Below, piece by piece: positions 5,615-12,967 of a DNA stretch of 15,534 nt. The notes under the pieces are model-generated. The model was given only the letters and a program-made list of their open reading frames with translations, was not told where the DNA came from and did not search any database. Within the stretch, counting starts at the first letter, position 1, and each line of letters begins with the position of its first letter. The stretch comes from DAHUXT01 sp036273675 (GTDB taxonomy: Bacteria; Chloroflexota; Ktedonobacteria; Ktedonobacterales; JADMIN01), in NCBI GenBank assembly GCA_036273675.1, contig DASUHD010000085.1, positions 1 through 15,534 of the forward strand, in the 5' to 3' direction. The position numbers and the translations under genes are program-made.

Positions 5615-7519
5615 ATGTCTCGAATGATTGGACACGGAGCAATGCGCGGCGGTGGCGGTGGACGCTTCAATCGCATGTCGCGCTATCAGATGGAGGAGCC
5701 GACCCGCAAGGCGGATATGAAGACGGTGCGGCGGGTGGCGGCGGCGTTCAAGCCCTATCGCAAAGAGGTCGCCATTGTGCTGCTGGCGATTATGGTGGTC
5801 AGCGCGCTGGGCATCGTCAACCCGTATATGCTCAAATTCGCCATCTCGATTGGCTTTGCTCAGCAGAACTTCAAGCTGCTCTCCCTCTTCGTCGGCGTCA
5901 TGGTCATCACCCCAATTATCACCGGCATGATCGGCGTCGGTCAGACCTGGCTCAATACGCGCGTCGGCCAGAATGTGATGCGCGACCTGCGCAACCAACT
6001 GTATAGCCACTTGCAACGGATGCCGCTCAAGTTCTTCACCGATACCCGCACCGGTGAGATTCAGTCGCGCCTCTCGAACGACATCGGCGGCGTGCAGTCC
6101 GTCGTCACCGATACCGCCACCTCGGTCGTCTCGAACCTCACTATCGCGCTCTCGACCATCGTCGGCATGTTCTTCCTCGACTGGCGGCTGACGCTGCTCT
6201 CGCTGGGGCTGCTGCCGCTCTTCCTCTGGATGACCTATCGCATCGGCAAGGTGCGTCGCGCCATCAGCAAGGATACGCAAATCTCGCTGGCGGAGCTTTC
6301 GGCGATGGTGGAGGAGACGCTCTCGGTCAGTGGGGTGCTGCTGACCAAGACATTTGGCCGCCAGAAGCAGGAGACCGCGCGCTTCGGCAAGGAGAACGAG
6401 AAGCTCGTCGGCCTGCAAATCCGCCAACAGATGATTGGCCGCTGGTTCATGATGTTCATCGGGGCGTTTTTCTCGATTACGCCAGCACTCGTCTATCTGC
6501 TGTACGGCTATCTTTCGTTTGGCCCAGGGCATACCCCCAGCGGGAATATCGCCGAGCAGATCGGCACACTTGTCGCCTTCACCACGCTGCAGAGCCGCCT
6601 CTTCTTCCCGATTGGCCAGTTGCTAAGCGTGCAGGTCGAGATTCAGGGCGCGCTGGCGCTCTTCGACCGTGTCTTTGAGTATCTCGATATGCCCCACACG
6701 ATCACCGATAAGCCCAGCGCGCTGGCGCTCAACCCAGAGACGGTGCGCGGCGAGGTGGCGATGGAACACGTGACGTTCCACTACCGGCCCGACACCGAGC
6801 GGCCCGCGCTGGACGAGATCTCATTCGACGTGCGGCCAGGCCAGTTGACGGCGCTGGTGGGGCCGAGCGGCGCGGGCAAGACGACGATCACCTATCTCGT
6901 GCCACGCCTCTACGACGTGGAGAGCGGCGCGGTGACGATTGACGGCCACGACGTGCGCGACGTGACGCTGGAAAGTTTGGGCGAGGTCATCGGTATGGTG
7001 ACGCAGGAGACGTATCTCTTCCATACGACGATCCGCGAGAATCTGCGCTACGCCAAACCCGACGCCAGCGATGAGGAGTTGGAGCGTGCGGCGCAGGCGG
7101 CGGCCATCCACGAGCGCATCATGGAGCTGCCCGAAAAGTATGATACCGTTGTGGGCGAGCGCGGTTATAAGCTCTCCGGCGGCGAGAAGCAGCGCATCGC
7201 CATTGCCCGCGTCATCCTGAAAGACCCGCGCATCCTGATTCTGGACGAGGCGACCAGCGCGCTCGATACGCACTCCGAGCGGCTGATCCAGGCGGCGCTG
7301 GAGCGGCTAATGGTGAACCGGACGACGATTGCGATTGCGCACCGGCTCTCGACGATTCTGGCCGCCGACCAGATTCTGGTGGTAGACGGCGGGCGCATCG
7401 TCGAGCGCGGCACGCATACCGAGCTTATCGAGTACGACGGCCTCTACGCCCGGCTCTATCGCGAGCAGTTCCGGGAGGCCGCCGAGGTGGAGGAAGAGAC
7501 GCTGGCCGGGCTATCGTGA
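5615..7519 (+). CDS. ABC exporter half-transporter (MsbA/MdlB type, fused membrane and ATPase domains)
   Basis: A 634-aa type IV ABC exporter half, expected to work as a homodimer or with a partner, pumping lipid or drug-like substrates out across the membrane. Residues 1-40 are a Gly/Arg/Met-rich cytosolic lead. About 45-340 hold six predicted membrane helices with typical exporter motifs such as LKFFTDTRTGEIQSRLSND. The ATPase domain contains Walker A GPSGAGKTT (416-424), Q-loop Gln464, signature LSGGE (520-524), Walker B ILILDE (540-545) with Glu545, D-loop SALD and H-loop His576. All catalytic residues are intact. GAGAGG (5607-5612) is only 2 nt from the ATG at 5615 and 11 nt from an in-frame ATG at 5624, so either may be the start. 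It stands alone, divergent from the Rrf2 operon. The substrate cannot be told from sequence. Confidence 0.92.
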   Translation: MSRMIGHGAMRGGGGGRFNRMSRYQMEEPTRKADMKTVRRVAAAFKPYRKEVAIVLLAIMVVSALGIVNPYMLKFAISIGFAQQNFKLLSLFVGVMVITPIITGMIGVGQTWLNTRVGQNVMRDLRNQLYSHLQRMPLKFFTDTRTGEIQSRLSNDIGGVQSVVTDTATSVVSNLTIALSTIVGMFFLDWRLTLLSLGLLPLFLWMTYRIGKVRRAISKDTQISLAELSAMVEETLSVSGVLLTKTFGRQKQETARFGKENEKLVGLQIRQQMIGRWFMMFIGAFFSITPALVYLLYGYLSFGPGHTPSGNIAEQIGTLVAFTTLQSRLFFPIGQLLSVQVEIQGALALFDRVFEYLDMPHTITDKPSALALNPETVRGEVAMEHVTFHYRPDTERPALDEISFDVRPGQLTALVGPSGAGKTTITYLVPRLYDVESGAVTIDGHDVRDVTLESLGEVIGMVTQETYLFHTTIRENLRYAKPDASDEELERAAQAAAIHERIMELPEKYDTVVGERGYKLSGGEKQRIAIARVILKDPRILILDEATSALDTHSERLIQAALERLMVNRTTIAIAHRLSTILAADQILVVDGGRIVERGTHTELIEYDGLYARLYREQFREAAEVEEETLAGLS

Positions 7520-7530
7520 AAATGCCCGGC
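7505..7530 (+). terminator. Possible weak terminator of the ABC transporter gene
   Basis: GCCGGGC (7505-7511) pairs perfectly with GCCCGGC (7524-7530) around a 12-nt loop that contains the stop codon, followed within ten bases by the T-rich TTTATCTTT. A second AT-rich pair (7541-7546 with 7559-7564) lies between the convergent genes. Neither is a textbook terminator. Confidence 0.3.
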
Positions 7531-7572
7531 GGCAGCGTTTATCTTTACCGAAGTCAGCAAAGATTGCCCAAG

Positions 7573-8523
7573 TTACACTCCGCGGGTGGCCCAGGCGGTG
7601 ATGACCAGCGCCGCCAGCGCGATCAGCAGCGGCCAGCCCAGCCACCACGTCAGCGGCGGATGATCGTCGCCCACGGGCATCTGGCGGCGTAGAGCGTCCC
7701 AAACGCCGATGCCCGCCGCCGTCAGCAACAGCCCGACGACCCAGATAATCGCCAGAGCCGCGCCCTGTGGCGCCACGGAGAAGAAGGGCATAACGAAGAC
7801 AGCGAGGAAAAAGCCAGCGACCGCCGCAAGCTGAATCGCCTCGCCCAGCCGGAAGCAGAAGCGATCGCGCCCCGTGACCTCCAGTAGCTCGTCGGGGACG
7901 GCATCCTCGGCGTCGCCTGGCTCGCGAATCGCGGTGATACGTGTGAGCACGGGCAGCACGCAGATGAAGGCAACGGCGGCCAGCACGCGCGCGGCGATCA
8001 GAACGCCGCTGGGCGATTTGACAGGCGCGTTGGCAATCGTCAGCGCGTTGAACTGCTGGGCGATGGCGGTGAGTGAGAGCGTCAGGGAGAGCGCCGCTCC
8101 GACTATCAAGCGCACGCCCCGGTCAGCGGCGACGCGCGTGAGGGGGGTCGGCGTCAGCCAGCCGACGAACAGGCGCGCCAGCGGCAGCCCCAACAGCAGC
8201 GCGCCTTCTGCCACCAGATCGCCCTTCAGGCCAATCGCCGTCACCAGCGGATTGCCCGGTACCGGCAGCATCACGAGCGCCAGCGCGGGCGCGAGGACCG
8301 CGACGACGCCGCTGAGGGTCAGAGCGGACTCGCTCACGCCATCCGGCGCAATCGTCTCACCCTGCCACGACTCGCGCAGGTCGGTGATGAGGTCACCCTT
8401 CTCGCCGCCCGCCGCGCCGCTGGCGAACGCACGCACCAGGAGCAGCGCCACACCCACCACCACCGCCACCAGCAGTCCCGGATAAACCAGCACAGCCAGT
8501 GCAAAACTCAACACCCCGTTCAT
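7573..8523 (-). CDS. NuoH-like membrane protein (respiratory complex I subunit 1 family, divergent)
   Basis: A 316-aa integral membrane protein with about eight hydrophobic segments (near 8-31, 67-87, 103-121, 137-159, 173-195, 225-247, 254-277, 289-312), the length and layout of NuoH/HyfC/EchB. Two loops support the family. GETIAPD (55-61) fits the KEDIIP stretch after helix 1. ELLEVTGRDRFCFRLGEA (212-229) fits the NuoH stretch with E-Y-S-G-x-R-F and a later conserved Glu. The canonical GLLQP and PFDLPEAE motifs are eroded, so quinone chemistry as in complex I is doubtful. NuoH normally joins the membrane arm to the hydrophilic arm. ATG start (8521-8523), with AGGAGG ten nt upstream. It lies 25 nt after the antiporter-like gene, clearly as its operon partner; no other complex I gene is present. 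Assignment is moderate. Confidence 0.65.
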   Translation of the reverse strand: MNGVLSFALAVLVYPGLLVAVVVGVALLLVRAFASGAAGGEKGDLITDLRESWQGETIAPDGVSESALTLSGVVAVLAPALALVMLPVPGNPLVTAIGLKGDLVAEGALLLGLPLARLFVGWLTPTPLTRVAADRGVRLIVGAALSLTLSLTAIAQQFNALTIANAPVKSPSGVLIAARVLAAVAFICVLPVLTRITAIREPGDAEDAVPDELLEVTGRDRFCFRLGEAIQLAAVAGFFLAVFVMPFFSVAPQGAALAIIWVVGLLLTAAGIGVWDALRRQMPVGDDHPPLTWWLGWPLLIALAALVITAWATRGV

Positions 8524-8548
8524 GGGCTACTTTCCTCCTGGGAGTCGT

Positions 8549-10678
8549 CTATTTCCGCGACTGGCCGCGTTGTCCGGCTTTCCGGGCGCCCTGCTTCGCC
8601 GCCTTGCGTTCGCTGACGGGCGCTTCCTCGGCAGTTGTTTCCACCGTGTCCTCGGCTGGCTCATCGGCCATAGACGCTTCTGCTGTCACGCCATCGCCAT
8701 CGGCTGGAGCCGCACTTTCATCGGGCGTCGCGGCGCTGTCATCGCCGCCACCTGGAGGTATCGTCTCGTCGGGGCCGCTGTCATCGTCGACCGCATCTTC
8801 ATCGTCATCCAGCTGTGCCTCGGCGTATTCGTCATCCTCATCGATACCGCCGATGAGCTGACTGCCCGCCACCTGCGTCCAAGACGAGGTAAAGGCGGAG
8901 GCGAGGTCCACCCAGACGACTGATGGCTCCTCCAGCGCGGCGTCCTCCATGCCCGTGCCGGTCAGCGCTTCCTCGCCGCTGGTCTCTAGCGTCACCGCGG
9001 TGCGGTGTGTCCCCAGACGGAGGAGCAGCGCCGCGCCTGCCAGCACCACCGCCGCCAGCCAGAAGATACCGGGGAGCCACTGACTATTCCCGGTCGTGTA
9101 GCCGAACGGTATGACACGCAGCACATCGTTTGCGGCGCCCTCAGGCGTTATCTGATCGACCGCGAAGAGCGCGCCCCAATTCAGGAAGGTCTGAGGAAAG
9201 ATCCCCAGCGCGATGCCGAGCGCCGCCAGCACTGCGCCCGGCAGCTCCAGCAACTCCGAGACGGAGGAACGCGTGGGCTTTTCAGCCTCATCGTCCGCCA
9301 GCTCGTCCGGGTCGGACTTGAAGGCCAGCACCGTCGCCCGGATCAGCGCCAGCGCAAAGAGCGCATCACCCAGCCAGGCGAGGCCAAGCAGCGGGATGCC
9401 CAGTTTCGTCCCGGCGAGCGTGCCTGCGGTAATCTGGTGGCGCGCGATGAATCCGCCGAAGAACGGGACGCCAAGCGCGGTAGCCGCGCCGACTGACCAG
9501 GCGAGGAGGTTGAGCGGGCGTGACGCCAGCCCAAATGGCGCCGGGCCAGCGCCGTCCGGCTCGTCATCCGCCGTAACGATCCCGCCCGCGACCAGCGACG
9601 CCGTCATCGCGCCGATGCCCACCACGCTGGTCGCCAGCAAGACGACAATACCAATCGCGGCGGCGGGCTGCGACGAGCCAAGGGCGAAGAGTCCCCAGCC
9701 GACCTGCGCGGTCGCCAGCAGCGCCACCAGCGTGCGCCCGTCGCGCCGTCCGAGCGCCAGCAGGCCTGCGATGGCGATGGTGAGCGAGCCGAACACCGCC
9801 AGCGCGATGCCTCCGGTGATCGGCGGTGTCACCGCGCCAATCTGGGGCCAGAGCCCGCTGGTGGTGGCTTGCAGGGCGCCCCATATGCGCGCGCCTACGA
9901 AGACGACGACGGGCAGCGCCAGCGCCAGCAGCGCGCCAAACCCGGTCGGCGTGGCAAACGCGGCCCGCCGACGCACCCACGCGACGAAGGGATAGCCGCC
10001 GCCCGCCAGCGAGAGGGTGATCGCCAGCAAGAGAATCTGCCAGGGCGACGCGGCGGAATGGCCCGCCAGCCCGTAGAAGGTGTGATCTTTGGTGGTGACC
10101 GCGATGAGCAGCAAGAGCAGCACCGTCAGCGCTGGCCCAAGCAGCATCGCAATCAGGCCGCGATAATCGAGATTATTGCTCTCCGCGCCCTGTTCGCCCA
10201 GGTACCATGTCAGCGCCACCAGCGCGAGCCAGACCAGGCCAAGCCAGAGCAGGTTATCAGAGAAGACCAGGTGCAGCGCGCAGACCTCGAGGCCAATCAC
10301 CAGGCCAAGTTCGGCCAGCAGCCGCCCATATGAGCCTTCTGTCCGGCCCACGTCCATCCAGACCAGCCAGAGCAGCAGCGGCACGATCAGCGCCGCAATG
10401 CCCCAGGCGCCATAGAAGGAAAGGCCGTCCGCGCGGAAGACCGGCGCGAAGGGCGTGGCGCTATTGCCCGCGAAGGCGAAGCGAAGTGGCGTGGGGAATG
10501 TGAGATCATCGCTGAGTAAAATCAGCCCGACGATGGGCGCGGCGGCGGCCAGCCCCGCCAGGGCGAACGCGACCGGCGATGGCAGGCGGAATGTGGTGAG
10601 ACGTGAAAGAATGACGAGAAGAATCGCGACGACGGCTGGGGCCAGCGTCATCAAACCGAAAAGTAATGTAAGCGACAC
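8549..10678 (-). CDS. NuoL/NuoM-like antiporter-family membrane protein with acidic C-terminal tail
   Basis: A 709-aa protein with about 14-15 membrane helices (between residues 2 and 555), matching the proton-translocating antiporter family of complex I, Mrp antiporters and membrane hydrogenases. Family marks are SDNLLWLGLVW (140-150, NuoL helix 5 region), YPFVAW (229-234), FATPTGFGALL (241-251), and ALGVPFFGGFIARHQI (401-416, helix 12 region). Compared with remembered NuoL/NuoM motifs, the helix-5 Glu is Leu151, the helix-7 Lys is Ala225, the following His/Lys pair is missing, and the helix-12 Lys is Arg413. Residues 611-690 are Asp/Glu-rich and the last 20 are basic, an unusual tail. It starts at a GTG (10676-10678) with AGGGAGG nine nt upstream. 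It heads a two-gene operon with the NuoH-like gene. Function is unknown; classical proton pumping is doubtful. Confidence 0.75.
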   Translation of the reverse strand: MSLTLLFGLMTLAPAVVAILLVILSRLTTFRLPSPVAFALAGLAAAAPIVGLILLSDDLTFPTPLRFAFAGNSATPFAPVFRADGLSFYGAWGIAALIVPLLLWLVWMDVGRTEGSYGRLLAELGLVIGLEVCALHLVFSDNLLWLGLVWLALVALTWYLGEQGAESNNLDYRGLIAMLLGPALTVLLLLLIAVTTKDHTFYGLAGHSAASPWQILLLAITLSLAGGGYPFVAWVRRRAAFATPTGFGALLALALPVVVFVGARIWGALQATTSGLWPQIGAVTPPITGGIALAVFGSLTIAIAGLLALGRRDGRTLVALLATAQVGWGLFALGSSQPAAAIGIVVLLATSVVGIGAMTASLVAGGIVTADDEPDGAGPAPFGLASRPLNLLAWSVGAATALGVPFFGGFIARHQITAGTLAGTKLGIPLLGLAWLGDALFALALIRATVLAFKSDPDELADDEAEKPTRSSVSELLELPGAVLAALGIALGIFPQTFLNWGALFAVDQITPEGAANDVLRVIPFGYTTGNSQWLPGIFWLAAVVLAGAALLLRLGTHRTAVTLETSGEEALTGTGMEDAALEEPSVVWVDLASAFTSSWTQVAGSQLIGGIDEDDEYAEAQLDDDEDAVDDDSGPDETIPPGGGDDSAATPDESAAPADGDGVTAEASMADEPAEDTVETTAEEAPVSERKAAKQGARKAGQRGQSRK

Positions 10679-10797
10679 AGGCCGTGGCCTCCCTTATGCC
10701 GAGCGGCATATAGCGTCGGCGCCCCACGATCATCCGCGAAAAGCATCCATAGCGCGGCCCGGAATCCATGCCCAGACTGGCGGAGGCGCACGCAACG

Positions 10798-10826
10798 AGT
10801 ATAACATGGTGCGCCATTCGGCACAA
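10798..10826 (-). promoter_or_regulatory. Promoter of the NuoL/M-like and NuoH-like operon
   Basis: On the minus strand TGTTATACT (10806 to 10798) is a clear extended -10, with TTGTGC (10826 to 10821) 17 nt upstream of TATACT. Expected start near 10791 gives a leader of about 113 nt to the GTG at 10678. The gap 10679-11009 otherwise holds only an open minus frame (10651-10938, GTG start) that spans this promoter and overlaps the downstream gene; I do not accept it as a gene. Confidence 0.5.
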
Positions 10827-11009
10827 CCAGCGTAGGCGTTATCAGCATATTCGGGCTACCATCCAGCGTTGCCCGATTGCCACCATCGGCGACTGTAAAG
10901 GAGGTGTGATACACCCAGGGGATCGAGCGTAGTTTCACTAATGCTACCTAAATGCGACCTATCTTGCCGTGGTTTAGAGAAACGCAGCGCGCTCTGGAAG
11001 GACATCGCC

Positions 11010-11732
11010 GTGACGCTCTCCCCATCTGACCAGCCGCCACATCCAGCGAACTCCGGTCAGCAGGCGCAGGAGCGCGGGCGGTGGCTGACCGCGATCAGCG
11101 CCACCGTAGGTGGCCTTGCCATCGCCGCATCAGCGCTATGGACGCAGGCCATGGCGACCATAGCGTCTGCGCTTCGCCCTGCAGAACTGAGCGCCGTTCC
11201 AGCTTATCGGGGCGATGTCACACCATTTCAGCAGGCGGCCCTAACGCGCATGACGGTTATTGTGGTCGTCAGTTTCGTGGCCATTATGGCGCTTGCCGTG
11301 CTGACCATTCTGCTCGGACGCCGGGCGCGCCGACAGTCAGGAAATGAGGCGACGCTGGCGTGGCTGGAAAAGTGGGCCACCGTCTGTCTCATCGTCAGCC
11401 TTGCTGGTCTGTGCTTCATTGTGCTCTTGAGTCTGAGCTCGCTCTCGGCAATAGTGTCGTTCCGCTTGCGCCTGCCATCATCCATCAACCAACTGCTCGA
11501 CATCGTGCTATACCGGTCTCCAGTCATCGGTCAGGCGCTTGTAACGATCACAACGGCGAGCACGATGGGATGCTTCATCCTGAGCAGCACCGCAGCGCGT
11601 CGAGGACAGCACTGGCGGACACCCATCAGTCTCGTGGTGTCGGCGCTGATTCTGCTGCTATGGTTTGTGACCACTGCATGGGCGGCCCGGTTCATCGTTG
11701 GCTTCTACCTGCACCTGCATCTGGTCTGGTAG
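11010..11732 (+). CDS. Membrane protein of unknown function, about five TM segments
   Basis: A 240-aa protein I do not recognise. After a short polar Pro/Gln-rich lead it has about five hydrophobic segments. The first two are WLTAISATVGGLAIAASALW and TVIVVVSFVAIMALAVLTIL, a third and fourth follow in the middle, and a last long one ends in an aromatic FYLHLHLVW terminus. A basic loop GRRARRQ follows the second segment. No catalytic motif was seen. The frame is open from ATG 10941, but that start has no ribosome site. GTG 11010-11012 has GGAAGGA (10996-11002) seven nt upstream, so I place the start there. It diverges from the NuoL/M-like operon and precedes the hydrolase gene by 119 nt on the same strand. 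Codon use looks like neighbouring genes, so it is probably real. Confidence 0.68.
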   Translation: MTLSPSDQPPHPANSGQQAQERGRWLTAISATVGGLAIAASALWTQAMATIASALRPAELSAVPAYRGDVTPFQQAALTRMTVIVVVSFVAIMALAVLTILLGRRARRQSGNEATLAWLEKWATVCLIVSLAGLCFIVLLSLSSLSAIVSFRLRLPSSINQLLDIVLYRSPVIGQALVTITTASTMGCFILSSTAARRGQHWRTPISLVVSALILLLWFVTTAWAARFIVGFYLHLHLVW

Positions 11733-11776
11733 TCGCGCGTCGCGCCAATCGTCCACCCCCTCTTGCGGGCGGTCGC

Positions 11777-11782
11777 TATACT
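11777..11782 (+). promoter_or_regulatory. Possible -10 of the hydrolase-MFS operon
   Basis: TATACT (11777-11782) matches the -10 hexamer seen at two other sites in the window, but lacks the TG extension and has no good -35. It would start transcription near 11789, about 63 nt before the hydrolase ATG. Confidence 0.3.
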
Positions 11783-11851
11783 GGTGGCAATACCCGCGCG
11801 AGGGTGACACTGGCGTCATCGCTCGTCTGATTTCGCTGTGGAGGTCGGTGC

Positions 11852-12967
11852 ATGGCTCTCTCGCCCCAGGGTTTCTGTGATACGCCGCCCGGTTCGCACT
11901 ATCCCCTGCTCCCCGGCATTCGCTCGCGCATCGTGCGCACCCCGCGCCTCAGACAGCATATCTATGAGAGCGGCCCGTCCACCGGCGAGACTCTTGTGTT
12001 AGTTCACGGCAACATGAGCTCCGGGCGCTTCTTCGAGGAAATAATGGCGGCGCTGCCGGAGTACCACATCATCGCGCCCGATCTGCGCGGCTACGGGGCG
12101 ACGGAGCCGCTGCCGACGAACGCGGCGCGGGGCGTGCGCGACTACTCCGACGACATCCACGCGCTGACCAGGGCGCTTCGGCTGGGACGGTTTCACCTGC
12201 TGGGGTGGTCGCTCGGCGGCGTCGTCACCATGCAGTACCTGCTCGATCATCCGCAACAGGTGCGGACGCTGACGCTCCACGCGACTGGCTCGCCCTATGG
12301 CTACGGCGGCACACGCGATGCCGAGGGGACGCCCAACTTTGCCGATTGCGCGGGCAGCGGCGGCGGGCTGGTCTATTCGCAGGTGACAGAGAGCTTCGGC
12401 GCGGGCGATACCACCGCCAGATCGCCGTTTACTGCGCGCTACTCCCTGCGCAATGTGGTGGTGCGACCCTCGTTCCGCTTCACGGCGGAGCGCGAAGATA
12501 TTCTGGTCGAGCAGATGCTGATGATGCGCATCGGCGAGCTGCACTACCCTGGCGACAAGGTTGCCTCACCCAACTGGCCGTATGTCGCGCCAGGCATCTA
12601 TGGCCCCAACAACGCGCTCTCGCCACGCTATCTCAACCTTGCCCCATTGGGCGAGATGCGCGACGGGCCACCGGTGCTCTGGGTGCGCGGCGGCGATGAC
12701 GTGATGGTCAGCGACACGGCGCAGCTCGATCCGGCGGTGCTCGGGCGCTACGCCATGATTCGCGGCTGGCCCGGCAGGCGTATCTTCCCGGCGCAACCGA
12801 TGCTGGCGCAGATACGGACGCTGCTGGACCGCTACGCCAGCAACGGTGGCGCGTATCATGAGGTGGTTCTCAGGAACTGCGGCCACGCGCCGATGTTCGA
12901 GCAGCCGGAGCAGTTTCTCACGCATCTGCGCGCGCTGCTGGAACCTCACAGGGGGAAAACCGCATGA
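11852..12967 (+). CDS. Alpha/beta hydrolase with large cap domain
   Basis: A 371-aa alpha/beta-hydrolase-fold protein. LVLVHGNMSSG (48-58) is the oxyanion-hole region, DLRGYGAT (77-84) the following turn, GWSLGG (118-123) the nucleophile elbow with Ser120, an acidic pair Asp282-283 in RGGDDVMVSD, and His345 in NCGHAPMFEQP. Between about 147 and 270 lies a large insert, richer in Gly, Tyr and Asn than a usual cap, which would shape the substrate pocket. The protein is longer than the typical 270-300 aa of this group. Substrate unknown; no signal peptide is seen, so it is probably cytosolic. Start ATG with GGAGGT (11840-11845) six nt upstream. Its stop overlaps the start of the MFS gene (ATGA), so both are translated together, suggesting that the transporter and the hydrolase handle the same or related compounds. 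Confidence 0.88.
   Translation: MALSPQGFCDTPPGSHYPLLPGIRSRIVRTPRLRQHIYESGPSTGETLVLVHGNMSSGRFFEEIMAALPEYHIIAPDLRGYGATEPLPTNAARGVRDYSDDIHALTRALRLGRFHLLGWSLGGVVTMQYLLDHPQQVRTLTLHATGSPYGYGGTRDAEGTPNFADCAGSGGGLVYSQVTESFGAGDTTARSPFTARYSLRNVVVRPSFRFTAEREDILVEQMLMMRIGELHYPGDKVASPNWPYVAPGIYGPNNALSPRYLNLAPLGEMRDGPPVLWVRGGDDVMVSDTAQLDPAVLGRYAMIRGWPGRRIFPAQPMLAQIRTLLDRYASNGGAYHEVVLRNCGHAPMFEQPEQFLTHLRALLEPHRGKTA

Noticed and set aside
5567..6532. 321-residue open frame on the - strand
   Set aside because: Antisense to the ABC exporter's membrane domain; low-complexity His/Arg/Glu-rich shadow with no recognisable domain.
10898..10916. AAAGGAGGTGTGAT, a perfect-looking ribosome site on the + strand, with a small hairpin GGTGTGATACACC
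   Set aside because: No start codon follows at a workable distance that opens a frame longer than about eight codons.
10651..10938. 95-residue open frame on the - strand with GTG start
   Set aside because: It spans the strong extended -10 promoter of the downstream operon, overlaps that operon's first gene by 28 nt and has no ribosome site. Its codons look plausible, so it is not fully excluded.
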